Of a DNA stretch of 64,000 nt, positions 50,623-60,603 are shown piece after piece. The DNA comes from Deltaproteobacteria bacterium (GTDB taxonomy: Bacteria; Desulfobacterota; Desulfuromonadia; Desulfuromonadales; BM103). The first letter of the stretch is position 1; every line of letters begins with the position of its first letter. The stretch is from positions 44,596 to 108,595 of the forward strand of contig JAJRRB010000018.1 of the NCBI GenBank assembly GCA_024279915.1. The letters are read 5' to 3'. The position numbers and the translations under genes were made by a program. The notes below the pieces were generated by a model, which saw nothing but the letters and a program-made list of their open reading frames with translations, made no database searches and was not told the origin of the DNA.

Positions 50623-52011
50623 TCACGGTTTCTTGATATCATACTTCTCCATCCTATAAATCAAGGTGTGTCTTGGCACCTGCAGAAAAGCAGCAGCACG
50701 AGTCTGGTTCCAGTCATTACGTTCCAGTGCCTGAACAACCACTTCCTTTTCTATCATTTCCAGAGGATAACCCTCAGGTGGAAGTTCTACAATTTGGCTC
50801 CTTGATGAGGATGATGTAGAGATAATTTTCGCAGGTAAGTGATGAAAATCAAGCATTTCACCATGATTCAATATAACCATCCGCTCGACTGCATTCTGGA
50901 GCTCCCGGACATTCCCCGGCCAGCTATAGGCGGCCATGCTTTCGAGAGCCGACTCGCTGATGCCTACAGGAGAAGCAGAGCTATAACGTTTCAGGAAGTG
51001 AGTGACCAATAAAGGGATATCTTCTACTCTTTCACGCAAAGAAGGCAACTCAATCGGGATAACGTTCAATCGATAATAAAGGTCTTCGCGGAAGCGCCCT
51101 TCCTCCAAAGCGGAATCTACGTCTTGGTTGGTTGCCGCGATGATTCGAACGTTCACAGAACGGGACTTTCCTCCCAGGGGTTCAACCTCCATCTCCTGAA
51201 GGACTCGTAACAGTTTGGGCTGTAGCTCTATCGGCATTTCGCCGATCTCATCGAGAAACAGAGTACCGCCATCGGCCTGTTCGAATTTTCCAGCACGATC
51301 CCGTACAGCCCCGGTAAAAGCACCCCGAACGTGACCAAAAAGTTCGCTCTCCAGAAGAGTCGCCGGAATAGCTGCACAGTTAATGGCTACAAACGGCTCT
51401 TTACTGCGCCCCCCGCCCTGATGAATTGCCCTTGCAATCAACTCTTTGCCTGTTCCGCTCTCACCTGTGATCAGGACCCTCGCCTCGGTTGGAGCCACTC
51501 TTCTGACAACATCAAAAACATTCTGCATTACATCGGAGATACCAACCATGTGGTCAAAATCAACCTGATGCTCCAGCTCATCCCTTAAACGTTGATTCTC
51601 TTCCTGTAACCCAAGCAAGTTAAAGGCTTTATTAACCACGAGCACCAATTCATCACGGCTGAAGGGTTTTGCAAGGTAGTCATAAGCACCCTGCTTCATC
51701 GCCTCAACCGCTTTCTCTACTGAACTGAATGCGGTAATGACAATCACCAGAGTTTCCGGACGCTCGGCCTTGATCTGCTGAAGCACCTCGTATCCAGACA
51801 TACCCGGCATCTGGATGTCGGTAATCACAACTTGCGGAGACTCCGTAAGGAAAGCAGCCAGGCCTTCTCTACCATCGGCAGTACTCAACACGTGAAACCC
51901 TGCAGATTGTAATGAATATTCAGTCACTCGTCGCAGTGAGGCATCATCATCAATCAACAACACCTTACGAGAACGATTGGCTTTCAGACTACGAGAGCGG
52001 TCAACACTCAT
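50623..52011 (-). CDS. Sigma-54-dependent response regulator (NtrC family)
   Basis: This 462-aa regulator has a receiver domain (phospho-acceptor D65 in [10 protein letters not shown]), an AAA+ domain with GESGTGKE and GAFTGA, and a Fis-type HTH at the end ([20 protein letters not shown]). It overlaps the histidine kinase gene by 4 nt (ATGA), forming a two-component pair. Its closest named relatives are AtoC/ZraR/HydG-like; target genes cannot be read from the window. Confidence 0.92.
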   Translation of the reverse strand: MSVDRSRSLKANRSRKVLLIDDDASLRRVTEYSLQSAGFHVLSTADGREGLAAFLTESPQVVITDIQMPGMSGYEVLQQIKAERPETLVIVITAFSSVEKAVEAMKQGAYDYLAKPFSRDELVLVVNKAFNLLGLQEENQRLRDELEHQVDFDHMVGISDVMQNVFDVVRRVAPTEARVLITGESGTGKELIARAIHQGGGRSKEPFVAINCAAIPATLLESELFGHVRGAFTGAVRDRAGKFEQADGGTLFLDEIGEMPIELQPKLLRVLQEMEVEPLGGKSRSVNVRIIAATNQDVDSALEEGRFREDLYYRLNVIPIELPSLRERVEDIPLLVTHFLKRYSSASPVGISESALESMAAYSWPGNVRELQNAVERMVILNHGEMLDFHHLPAKIISTSSSSRSQIVELPPEGYPLEMIEKEVVVQALERNDWNQTRAAAFLQVPRHTLIYRMEKYDIKKP

Positions 52012-53150
52012 GACGTTACAGCCTCCATATTTTTCAATGACAATGTCAGACAGATGGTAAAACTTGCGCCTTGTCCAAGAGTGCTATTAAGAACAATATG
52101 GCCTTCATGGCCTCGAATAATACGCTGTGTAATGGCCAAGCCAAGACCGGTTCCGCTGTCACGAGTCGTCACAAACGGATTAAATATCCGCTCCCTGTCA
52201 TCAGGAGCTATTCCAGGGCCGTTGTCACTCACTTTTATATGGATTTCATTGGTTAGAATTGTAGAGGAGACGTTGAGTATGCCACCACCAGGCATCGCTT
52301 GAAGCGCATTCAGAACCAAATTGAGCAATGCCTGTTTGATCTGTTCACCCAACCCAGGGATTTCAATATCATCATCCAGTGCAACTTGTACCTCAACATG
52401 ATGGCGTATCGCCTGCTGACGAGTCAGCTTAAGGACATCATTGACAACCGTATTTGGAGAGAACCGGCCATGCTCAACAGGCGCCGGTCGAGCGAAACGC
52501 AGGAAATCCTCCAGAACCTTATTGAGGCGATCTACTTCTCGAATCATAATCTCTGCAAATTCCAGTTTCGGGTCATCTGCCTCCACACCGTCACGCAGGA
52601 TTTCCGCAGCTCCTTTTATGGAACCTAGTGGATTACGAATTTCGTGTGCCATACCGGCAGAGAGTTCGCCAAGAGCTGAGAGCCTATCCGCCCGTCGTAA
52701 CTGTTCCTCTATTTCAATAATCTGATCCGCCTGTTTGCGCAACTCAAGGTAACTTTCTTCGAGTGTTTCCGCAGCCTTTTGATAACGAAGTTTCTGCTGT
52801 CGTTCACGCTGAGAGAGAAAACCGGTCAGACAGCCAATCACGTTATAGAGAACGATTTCCAGGTACTGCTCCAGGGCTATATCAGGTTGATGCTGCCAAT
52901 GAAAGAGGACATGCGGCATGTAGAGCAAGGAGGCAAGAATCGCCGTTAAGATGCCACCCCGCACGGCAAACCAAACACCTCCAAGAATGATAGGCACATA
53001 GTAGAGCCGTCGATAGACATCATGGGCTCCAGCCTGCTGGGTCGTTGTCAGGTAATGTAGAGCAGTAACCAGCAACAGGGAACCGGCAATAATTAACAAG
53101 TGCAAATAGAATATTTTCTTGGGAACCATCACATTCAATCTTTCCGACAT
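52008..53150 (-). CDS. Membrane sensor histidine kinase
   Basis: The 380-aa protein has four to five hydrophobic helices in its first 115 residues, a coiled-coil (about 130-160), an H-box GMAHEIRNPLGSIKGA and an ATPase domain with DNGPGIAPDDRERIF and SGTGLGLAITQ. There is no large periplasmic sensor loop or PAS domain, so it may sense the membrane itself. It partners the regulator encoded by the overlapping downstream gene. Confidence 0.92.
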   Translation of the reverse strand: MSERLNVMVPKKIFYLHLLIIAGSLLLVTALHYLTTTQQAGAHDVYRRLYYVPIILGGVWFAVRGGILTAILASLLYMPHVLFHWQHQPDIALEQYLEIVLYNVIGCLTGFLSQRERQQKLRYQKAAETLEESYLELRKQADQIIEIEEQLRRADRLSALGELSAGMAHEIRNPLGSIKGAAEILRDGVEADDPKLEFAEIMIREVDRLNKVLEDFLRFARPAPVEHGRFSPNTVVNDVLKLTRQQAIRHHVEVQVALDDDIEIPGLGEQIKQALLNLVLNALQAMPGGGILNVSSTILTNEIHIKVSDNGPGIAPDDRERIFNPFVTTRDSGTGLGLAITQRIIRGHEGHIVLNSTLGQGASFTICLTLSLKNMEAVTS

Positions 53151-53743
53151 AAATTATCGGGTAGTTACAACCATCGCCATAGACTGTAGGATATTACACA
53201 ACAGCATAAAAAGAAAGACTGCCCCCTTAGATTCAGTGGGGAATCAATGGTTCCGACTCAACGTTAATAAATCTTCAACCTGTTGAAAGAGCATCTTTGC
53301 CATTGAATTTTACTCAGCAATGACTGCAAACCGGGTCAGATTTATTAATGACAAAAGGCATAAGAAGATGTTCCTGGTCTACAGATTCTCCACCTGACTT
53401 GATATTACATGCATCATGCCAAAGCTCTTTAAACATGTAAGATGACGGATTAATTGATCATTTTAAAGTTTACAAATGCGTGATAAAAATCATCTTCACC
53501 GTTTTAGTAGAAAATTCTTCAGTACCTGTTGATTATCCTACGCACAACAGTTGTTCTGATTTTCTTTATTGCCCATACTAACGAAGTAGTTGTATCAGGG
53601 ACATAATGAACAGATTTATCGTGACAGCTATAAGTCCATTGTATGAAGTGGCAATCTTAAAATACTCCTCCCGGATAGTTTTATCCTATATTCTCTCCAC
53701 TGAATTCGGTATTGTTGTTTGCACTTTCATCAGGGTAAGTTGA
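53151..53743. other. Divergent intergenic region, 593 nt
   Basis: This AT-rich gap separates the minus-strand kinase from the plus-strand AEC transporter and must contain both promoters. I see AT-rich hexamers but no clear sigma-54 or Fur site, no tRNA and no open reading frame. An AGGGTAAG lies just before the transporter start. Confidence 0.5.
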
Positions 53744-54688
53744 ATGCCACTATTCCTCGACATCATCAACATCGTTCTGCCGGTTTTCTCGGTCATAGCT
53801 CTCGGCTGGTTACTACGTCGCTGGGGACTGATCGATGCCGCATTTCTAAAGCAGACAAATAAACTGGTTTATTATGTATGCCTGCCTTTGCTACTTTTTT
53901 ATAAAATCGGCACAGCAGACTTTTTTGCCAACTTTAACGGACGTTTGATTATCGGTTCAATAGCTGCTGTAGCGATCACCTTCGTTGCTTCATATTACTA
54001 TACCGTTCTCAGAGCTTATCCTGACAAAGCCCGCGGCGTCTTCAGCCAAGCCTCATTTCGCGGCAACATTGCTTACATAGGTCTGGCCATTACGCTCAAT
54101 GCCTACGGTGAAACAGGTCTGACCAAAGCCGGCATTCTGATGGGCTTTCTTGTTCCCTTCCTCAACCTCTTCGCTATTCTTGCCTTGCTCTGGCCACATC
54201 GCGGTGATGGAGAACAACGTGGTGCCACTTTTTGGTTACGTCAAATTGCTCTGAACCCACTGATTCTCGCCTCCTTTTTAGGAATCCTCTGGAGCTTTCT
54301 TGATCTGCCGATTCCTCTGGTCTTCGAGCGCAGCCTGAATATCGCAACGGGCATGACCCTGCCCTTGGCATTGTTGGCGATAGGCGGTGGGTTTTCACTT
54401 GAAAGATTGCGCGGCGATCTCTTCAAGGCGGCCCTGGCAAGTGCTATCAAAACAATCTGGATGCCAATTCTGGCAGCAATTTTGCTGATCAGCATGGGAG
54501 TTACGGGGATGGATCTTGGCATCGGCGTCCTGATTGCCGGAACACCTGCAGCAACGGCCAACTACATTATGGCTGAGCAACTCAAAGGGGATGCTGAATT
54601 AGCAGGTACCATAGTCATGCTCTCCACTCTCCTCTCTGCGGCGACCTATACCGTCGCTCTGCTGATTCTACGTAGTCAGAGGTTGTAA
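53744..54688 (+). CDS. AEC family transporter
   Basis: The 314-aa membrane protein has about ten hydrophobic helices in two halves. VFSVIALGWLLRRWG near the N-terminus and GTPAATANYIMAEQLKGD near residue 265 are hallmarks of the auxin efflux carrier (AEC) family, which moves organic acids in bacteria (e.g. malate or other dicarboxylates). One of only two plus-strand genes here. Substrate unknown; it may serve as a carboxylate exporter beside frdCAB, but that is only a guess. Confidence 0.9.
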   Translation: MPLFLDIINIVLPVFSVIALGWLLRRWGLIDAAFLKQTNKLVYYVCLPLLLFYKIGTADFFANFNGRLIIGSIAAVAITFVASYYYTVLRAYPDKARGVFSQASFRGNIAYIGLAITLNAYGETGLTKAGILMGFLVPFLNLFAILALLWPHRGDGEQRGATFWLRQIALNPLILASFLGILWSFLDLPIPLVFERSLNIATGMTLPLALLAIGGGFSLERLRGDLFKAALASAIKTIWMPILAAILLISMGVTGMDLGIGVLIAGTPAATANYIMAEQLKGDAELAGTIVMLSTLLSAATYTVALLILRSQRL

Positions 54689-54792
54689 CTCCGCTTTAAA
54701 CAAAACAAACAAAGAGACGAAAACAAGTTAAAGATTCCTGCCCCCCCGACAAACCATTCGGGGGTGACAAGCATTGCACGCCACGAGGTTCT

Positions 54793-55377
54793 ATGTACCA
54801 ACCATTTAACATCGGAACAAAGTTCCGCATCACACCGCCAGACACTGCCATCGGCAATGGCGGTCGTATTGATTTGGTGATGAAACGTGGTGCTTTCGGC
54901 TCGGGAGAACATGAAACCACGGAGAGTTGCCTGGAGATCCTTGAGTGTTTGCCTGAGATCAGCGGTGCACGCGTCCTTGACCTCGGTAGCGGCACTGGAA
55001 TTCTTGCAATTGCAGCTCTCAAACTCAACGCGGCGCATACCGTCAGTGTCGATATCGAACCGTCAGCGGTCGAAACCGCACGATTCAATTTCCAGCTTAA
55101 TGATTTTGATGAACAAGTGACTCATATTACTGGCACACTGGATGCTGTCACAGAGAACAACTTCGACATCATACTGGCCAACATCTACGGTGATATCTTG
55201 CTTGAGTTGGCGGAGGCCTTAACCGCCAGGCTGAAGTCAGGAGGGACACTACTGCTCTCGGGAATTTTGTGGGAATATAATTTCGACGTGCGACAAGTGT
55301 ATGAGAAGAGAGGCTGCGAGGTTATTCGCAACCGCATTCTGGATGAATTCAGTACTATTTTATTGAGAAAGAAATAA
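54793..55377 (+). CDS. PrmA-like methyltransferase, short form
   Basis: The 194-aa protein has the PrmA signature: RGAFGSGEHETTESCLE near residue 32, motif I VLDLGSGTGILAIAALK near 61, and LANIYGD at 128. True ribosomal protein L11 methyltransferase is about 300 aa with an N-terminal substrate domain; that part is missing here, so this is a related enzyme with another target or a truncated PrmA. A 7-bp GC-rich hairpin (54744-54765) stands between it and the AEC gene. Confidence 0.82.
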   Translation: MYQPFNIGTKFRITPPDTAIGNGGRIDLVMKRGAFGSGEHETTESCLEILECLPEISGARVLDLGSGTGILAIAALKLNAAHTVSVDIEPSAVETARFNFQLNDFDEQVTHITGTLDAVTENNFDIILANIYGDILLELAEALTARLKSGGTLLLSGILWEYNFDVRQVYEKRGCEVIRNRILDEFSTILLRKK

Positions 55378-55385
55378 GCTTCAAA

Positions 55386-55414
55386 AAAGGGCGAACCGTA
55401 TAGGTCCGCCCTTT
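55386..55414. terminator. Bidirectional terminator between PrmA-like gene and frdB
   Basis: AAAGGGCGAACC, loop GTATA, GGTCCGCCCTTT forms a stem of about 11 pairs. On the minus strand it is followed by TTTTTT, an ideal terminator for the frdCAB transcript; on the plus strand it stops the PrmA-like transcript more weakly. Confidence 0.9.
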
Positions 55415-55439
55415 AGAGCATCATAAATAGAACTGCGAA

Positions 55440-56180
55440 TTACGTGACAAGTGCCTTCATATATTCGCGGTTAAGCTTGGCAATGAATTTGACGTCAACG
55501 CCTTTAGGGCATGAGGCCTGACACTCGTAATGATTGGAACAGTTACCGAAGCCATTCTCTTTAGCTGCTTCAGTCATTGCCATGACGCGGCGCTGGGCTT
55601 CAATCTTACCTTGTGGCAAGACTGCCAGTTGCGCAACCTTGGCTCCGGTGAAGAGCATGGCCGAGCTGTTCGGGCAGGATGCAACACAGGCACCACAACC
55701 GATACATTCAGCAGCATCCATGGAGTAATCAGCGATCGGCTTGCCAATAGGCAGAGCGTTGCCATCAGCAACACCACCAGTGTGACAGGAGGTGTAACCA
55801 CCGGCTTGCATGATCTTCTCCAGACCGTCACGATCAACAACCAGATCTTTGATCACCGGGAAAGCGCGTGCTTTCCAAGGCTCGATAAAAATCTCGTCGC
55901 CATCTTTGAACTTCCGCATGTGCAGCTGGCAGACCGTGGTCCGTTCCTGGCCGCCGTGAGGGACTCCGTTGATAACCTGTGAGCACATCCCGCAGATACC
56001 TTCGCGACAATCGTGATCGAAAGCAACAACATCCTTACCTTCAATCGCCAGAGCTTGGTTGACGTCGTCCAGCATCTCCAGAAAGGACTGATCCGGGCTT
56101 ACGTTTGGAGCGTCGATAGTCTCCAACTTCCCTTTATCATTTGGCCCGTTCTGGCGCCATATGTGTAGTTTGAGTTTCAT
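55440..56180 (-). CDS. frdB: Fumarate reductase/succinate dehydrogenase iron-sulfur subunit
   Basis: The 246-aa protein has the [2Fe-2S] ligands C58, C63, C66 and C84 (DCREGICGMC) and later CIGCGACVASCP and CQASCPKG for the [4Fe-4S] and [3Fe-4S] centres. It moves electrons between the flavin subunit and the membrane quinone site. It overlaps the frdA stop by 1 nt (TAATG). In Geobacter the same complex works as both fumarate reductase and succinate dehydrogenase, so the direction cannot be told. Confidence 0.95.
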   Translation of the reverse strand: MKLKLHIWRQNGPNDKGKLETIDAPNVSPDQSFLEMLDDVNQALAIEGKDVVAFDHDCREGICGMCSQVINGVPHGGQERTTVCQLHMRKFKDGDEIFIEPWKARAFPVIKDLVVDRDGLEKIMQAGGYTSCHTGGVADGNALPIGKPIADYSMDAAECIGCGACVASCPNSSAMLFTGAKVAQLAVLPQGKIEAQRRVMAMTEAAKENGFGNCSNHYECQASCPKGVDVKFIAKLNREYMKALVT

Positions 56181-58096
56181 TATTTGTAACTCCTTACGGC
56201 AAGCTTGACATTATCAAATTTCAAAGGCTCTTTGTGTAATTCGGGCTCAACACCCGCGCCTTTGAATTCCCAGGCAGCAACGTAACAGAAGTCTTCATCG
56301 TTACGCATTGCTTCGCCATCATCAGTCTGATGCTCGGTACGGAAGTGACCACCACAAGATTCTTCGCGGTTCAGAGCATCCTTGGTGAGGATTTCGGCGA
56401 ACTCGAAGAAGTCAGCCAGACGACCAGCATTCTCAAGTTCCTGGTTGAATTGCTCATTGGTACCAACCACCTTGACATTCTTCCAGAACTCGTCGCGAAG
56501 CGCAGGGATAAGCTTGAGAGCTTCCTTGAGGCTTTCATCGCTACGAGCCATACCAACTTTCTCCCACATGATCTTGCCGAGTTCACGATGGAACTCTGAA
56601 GGAGTCTTGGTGCCGTTGATGGAGAGCAGCTTGTCAATATCAGCCTTGACATCATCAGCAGACTGCTTGAATGCTTCGTGATCGTCCTTGACTTCACCAG
56701 GCTTCACACCTGCCAGGTAACCGGCGATGGTGTAAGGGATAACGAAGTAGCCATCGGCCAGGCCTTGCATCAGCGCCGAAGCACCGAGACGGTTGGCGCC
56801 GTGCACAGAGAAGTTGGCTTCGCCGAGGACGAACAATCCAGGAACGTTACTCATGCAATTGTAATCAACCCAGAGACCACCCATGGAATAGTGCGGTGCC
56901 GGGTAAATACGCATCGGCTGCTTGTAAGCATTTTCGTCGGTAATTTTCTCGTACATTTCGAAGAGGTTGCCGTAACGCTCGCGAATGGTGTCTTCACTGA
57001 GACGATTAATCGAATCGGCAAAGTCGAGGTAAACACCGCGCTTGCCAGGCCCAACACCGCGCTCATCATCACACTGCTCTTTAGCCGCACGAGAAGCGAT
57101 ATCACGTGGAGCCAGGTTACCAAAGGAAGGATACTTGCGCTCCAAGAAATAGTCACGATCATCTTCAGAGATATCACCAGCAGGCTTCTCGCAATCTTCT
57201 GCCTTTTTGGGAACCCAGCAACGACCATCGTTACGTAGCGACTCAGACATCAGAGTCAGTTTTGACTGCTGATCACCGTGCTGCGGAATGCAGGTCGGGT
57301 GGATCTGTGTGTAACAAGGGTTGGCCATGTAGGCGCCTTTTCTGGCAGCCTTCCAGGCGGCGGTGACGCTACAGCCCATGGCGTTGGTGGAGAGATAGAA
57401 GACGTTGACGTAACCGCCTGTCGCGAGGATGACTGCGTCGCCCCAGTGGGACTCGATCTCACCGGTGACCATGTTACGGCAGGTAATACCCCTGGCAACA
57501 CCGTCAACCACGACCAGATCAAGCATCTCACGGCGCTCAAAGAGCTTGACCGTGCCAGCTTTTACCTGGCGGGAGAGTGCCGAGTAGGCACCAAGCAGCA
57601 GCTGCTGACCAGTTTGGCCACGGGCGTAGAAAGTACGGGAGACCTGGGCGCCGCCGAAAGAACGGTTATCCAGGTAACCAGCGTAGTCGCGGGCGAAAGG
57701 AACACCTTGAGCAACACACTGGTCGATAATGTTGTTCGACACCTGAGCCAGACGCCAGACGTCAGCTTCACGGGCACGGAAGTCACCGCCCTTAATAGTG
57801 TCGTAGAAGAGACGGTAAACAGAGTCACCGTCGTTTGGATAGTTCTTGGCAGCGTTGATACCGCCCTGAGCTGCTATGGAGTGAGCACGGCGGGCGCTGT
57901 CCTGGTAGCAGAAAGCATGGACTTGATAGCCCAGTTCGCCCAGAGAAGCAGCCGCGGCACCACCGGCGAGGCCGGTTCCGACGCAGAGAACTTTATATTT
58001 ACGTTTATTCTAAGGATTAACCAGCTTCGATTCGAAGCGATGACGATCCCAGGAAGTTTCAATTGGTCCAGTAGGACATTTGCCGTCGAGTATCAT
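56180..58096 (-). pseudogene. frdA: Fumarate reductase flavoprotein subunit, interrupted by an in-frame TAG
   Basis: Read through, this gene encodes about 638 aa, the normal length for a Geobacter-type FrdA. It starts MILDGKCPTGPIETSWDRHR at 58096, 11 nt after the frdC stop with AGGGGG upstream. Codon 29 is TAG (58010-58012), in the middle of an otherwise smooth KLVNP-stop-NKRKYKV linker, before the FAD loop [16 protein letters not shown] and the covalent-flavin [12 protein letters not shown]-started product from 57742 (520 aa) would lack both. Either the base is an error, or the gene is a nonsense mutant, or the codon is read through. Active-site residues further on are intact. Confidence 0.88.
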
Positions 58097-58107
58097 TAAT
58101 CGGCCCC

Positions 58108-58776
58108 CTAAATCTTGATGAGTCCGGCAACGATCAGCAGCGGAATGGAGACGTACCCCACGAGGAGGACAAAACCAACCAACTGGCTGAACATTCCCAT
58201 GACCGGAAGTGATTTGTCATTGCTCAGTCCCAAAGTTTGGAACAGGCTCTGGATGCCGTGACCGACATGCAGGAACAGGAAGATGAGGCCGGCAACGTAA
58301 GCAATAACCGGCAACGCACCCTTGAACCCATTGACCATCATGAAGTAGACATTGACCATGCCTTGGTCACCGAGCGGAACATAGATCTCAGGGTTGGTCA
58401 CTCGAACAGTAAAGTGTAGCAGGTGATAAACAACAAAGAAGAAGATTACGCCGCCGGAAACGATCATCGTTTCAGCACCGAAGCCAGTCTTCAGTCGCTT
58501 GACCTGCATGTTGCTTTCAGGGGTTGCTGCCTTGTTCTCCAAGGTCAACTGGATCCCGAAAACAATGTGAATTGCAAAAGCTGCCAGCATAACCAGCCGG
58601 AAGACCCAGACGAATGGCCCGAGACTGTGCAGCTTCTGCGCATAAGCGTTGATTGCGTCTGCACCGACAAATATGGACGAGTTGCCCAACAGGTGCACAC
58701 AAACAAACGAGACCAACACGATACCGGTAACGGCCATGATGATCTTTCTGCCCACAGAACTTTGCGTCAGTTGCAT
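58108..58776 (-). CDS. frdC: Fumarate reductase/succinate dehydrogenase cytochrome b subunit
   Basis: The 222-aa membrane protein has five hydrophobic helices with histidines placed for two haem groups (HLLGNSS, IHIVFG, YHLLHFTVRV, HVGHGIQS). It anchors FrdAB to the inner membrane and exchanges electrons with menaquinone. This is the single-subunit diheme type of delta/epsilonproteobacteria. AAGGG lies 9 nt before the start. Confidence 0.93.
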   Translation of the reverse strand: MQLTQSSVGRKIIMAVTGIVLVSFVCVHLLGNSSIFVGADAINAYAQKLHSLGPFVWVFRLVMLAAFAIHIVFGIQLTLENKAATPESNMQVKRLKTGFGAETMIVSGGVIFFFVVYHLLHFTVRVTNPEIYVPLGDQGMVNVYFMMVNGFKGALPVIAYVAGLIFLFLHVGHGIQSLFQTLGLSNDKSLPVMGMFSQLVGFVLLVGYVSIPLLIVAGLIKI

Positions 58777-59272
58777 GATTTTGATCCCTTAATCAAATGT
58801 GTTGCGATGAATAAAACCCGAAAAAAGACCTGCTCAGGTACCGGACGAAACCGGTGCTACAGGCGAGGCAAGACAACTCGTCTTGTCTACACCTGACGAG
58901 GAGGTCCTCGCCAACGACTTGATACTCCTATATTGAGAGCCCTTGCCACATTGTCACAAGCCAGCTTTACTTCTCTCTCCTGACTTGTCACACACTAAAA
59001 CACACAAAGCATAATGCATACTGTATACACAGACCCACGTATACTAAACACCGTTTGGAAAAAAATAAAGTAAAATTTTCCAAGGGACCGCATTCAAAAA
59101 AAATAACAGTAATTTGCAACTATTCCGCTCAACAAAAAAGGGTGTTATTCCCTGGTTTATAGTCGGGAATCCAGTTTTTAAAGCCATGGATCCCGATAGA
59201 ATCATGCGGGGATGATAGATATTTTACGAAGGTTCCAGATTATGCTGAATAGTCACGGACATTTTACAAGAT
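58777..59272. promoter_or_regulatory. Leader and promoter region of frdCAB
   Basis: This 496-nt gap must hold the frd promoter. It includes an 80-nt cloverleaf-like palindrome (58827-58906, listed apart), repeated GTATAC hexamers near 59020-59045, and, next to the rdgB stop, an ATTCCC/GGGAAT hairpin (59129-59160) that could end the rdgB message. No gene is seen. Confidence 0.4.
58827..58906 (-). promoter_or_regulatory. Cloverleaf-like structured leader upstream of frdC
   Basis: The sequence can pair GACCT with AGGTC and TCAGGT with ACCTGA as an outer stem, enclosing an ACCGG/CCGGT hairpin and an AAGAC/GTCTT hairpin. On the minus strand it is followed by TTTTTT. It could be an attenuator or a palindromic repeat in the 5' leader; I cannot match it to a known riboswitch. 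Confidence 0.45.
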
Positions 59273-59869
59273 TCAAAGCTTAGCAGTAAAGAGATATTCA
59301 ACGACCTGGCGCAAAGCCTGGCCGCGATGACTGATGCTGTTTTTTTTATCGAGAGGGAGTTCGGCCATAGTGCAGTCAAACTCAGATAACCAGAAGAGTG
59401 GGTCGTAACCAAAGCCACCGTCACCCTGGCTCTGGCTCAGAATCAACCCCTCAACACGGCCGCCAAAAAGACGGGTCGGTTGATCGGGCAGACAGAGGGC
59501 CATCACACAGCAAAAAGCGGCTTGGCGTTGTTTTTCGGGCACCAGTGCCATCTCCTCCAGAAGTTTGCAATTATTGCTGTGATCATTGGCATTTGTACCA
59601 GAGAAGCGCGCCGAATGAACTCCTGGACGACCTTGCAGAGAGGCAACAACCAATCCTGAATCGTCAGCCAGACATGGCAACCCGGTGACGCGTGCAATCG
59701 TCTCCGCCTTTTTCGCCGCGTTGCTGGCAAAAGTATCGCCATCCTCTTCGACTTCCGGGGCCTCTGGAAAGTTATCGAGGCTGAGGACGCTTATATCTTG
59801 TGACTCAAGCAGACGACGGATCTCCTTGAGTTTGCCCTTGTTGCGCGTGGCTACAACCAGCTCTATCAT
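59273..59869 (-). CDS. rdgB: XTP/dITP pyrophosphatase (RdgB/HAM1)
   Basis: The 198-aa enzyme removes non-canonical purine triphosphates from the nucleotide pool. Its marks are [17 protein letters not shown] at the start, ADDSGL near 67, GYDPLFW near 155 and the C-terminal SHRGQALR. It overlaps rph by 4 nt, a common bacterial pair. It is the last gene of the row starting at 63261. Confidence 0.95.
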   Translation of the reverse strand: MIELVVATRNKGKLKEIRRLLESQDISVLSLDNFPEAPEVEEDGDTFASNAAKKAETIARVTGLPCLADDSGLVVASLQGRPGVHSARFSGTNANDHSNNCKLLEEMALVPEKQRQAAFCCVMALCLPDQPTRLFGGRVEGLILSQSQGDGGFGYDPLFWLSEFDCTMAELPLDKKNSISHRGQALRQVVEYLFTAKL

Positions 59870-60603
59870 GTCTGGGCTCTGGCATCCTTTTGTAATTGCG
59901 TCAACTCACGACAACCTTGCTTGGCCAGATCGCGCAGAGCATCAAGCTCTACGTCGCTGAAAGGCTCGTCTTCAGCTGTCCCCTGTACTTCGACAAAGCG
60001 GCCATCGCCAGTCATGACGAAATTCATATCAACGCCAGCGCTTGAGTCTTCCACATAATCGAGGTCAAGAACCGGTCGTCCATCAACGATCCCGGAACTG
60101 ACCGCAGCAACACTATCTTTTAAAGGAGACTTTTTGAGCAATCCTTGTGTTATCAGTTTCTCAATCGCATCTGCGAGGGCAATCCAGGCTCCGGTAATTG
60201 ACGCAGTACGCGTGCCACCATCAGCCTGGAGTACATCGCAGTCAACAACAATAGTGCGTTCACCAAGAAGTTCAAAATCGACCACGGCACGCAGAGCCCG
60301 GCCGATCAACCGCTGGATCTCCATGGTTCGACCTCCCAGCTTACCGCGGGCAGCTTCACGGACCGAGCGCGTATGCGTAGCACGAGGCAACATGCTGTAT
60401 TCAGCGGTGACCCAACCACGGCCCTGACCACGCATGAACGGCGGGACCTTCTCTTCGACGGAAGCGTTACAAAGAACCCGGGTTTCGCCGAAACAGATCA
60501 GAACAGAGCCTTCGGCATAACGGGTAAAACCACGTTCAACCTTGATCTGACGAAGCTGGTTCGGTTGACGACCATCGTGGCGGGGCGAGGAAGATGAACT
60601 CAT
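59866..60603 (-). CDS. rph: Ribonuclease PH
   Basis: The 245-aa phosphorolytic exonuclease trims tRNA 3' ends. [20 protein letters not shown], the phosphate-binding [17 protein letters not shown] and [18 protein letters not shown] are all intact. It overlaps rdgB and the amidase gene by 4 nt each, so it is translated in a coupled row. Confidence 0.96.
   Translation of the reverse strand: MSSSSSPRHDGRQPNQLRQIKVERGFTRYAEGSVLICFGETRVLCNASVEEKVPPFMRGQGRGWVTAEYSMLPRATHTRSVREAARGKLGGRTMEIQRLIGRALRAVVDFELLGERTIVVDCDVLQADGGTRTASITGAWIALADAIEKLITQGLLKKSPLKDSVAAVSSGIVDGRPVLDLDYVEDSSAGVDMNFVMTGDGRFVEVQGTAEDEPFSDVELDALRDLAKQGCRELTQLQKDARAQT

Noticed and set aside
53151..53743. Possible small RNA or gene in the kinase/AEC gap
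   Set aside because: No reading frame, hairpin with T-run or tRNA-like fold could be supported.
54744..54765. GC-rich hairpin between the AEC and PrmA-like genes as a terminator
   Set aside because: The 7-bp stem has no T-run after it on either strand, so I do not list it as a terminator.
57278..58099. 273-aa plus-strand reading frame opposite frdA
   Set aside because: It is the antisense shadow of frdA; the minus strand encodes conserved FrdA sequence throughout.
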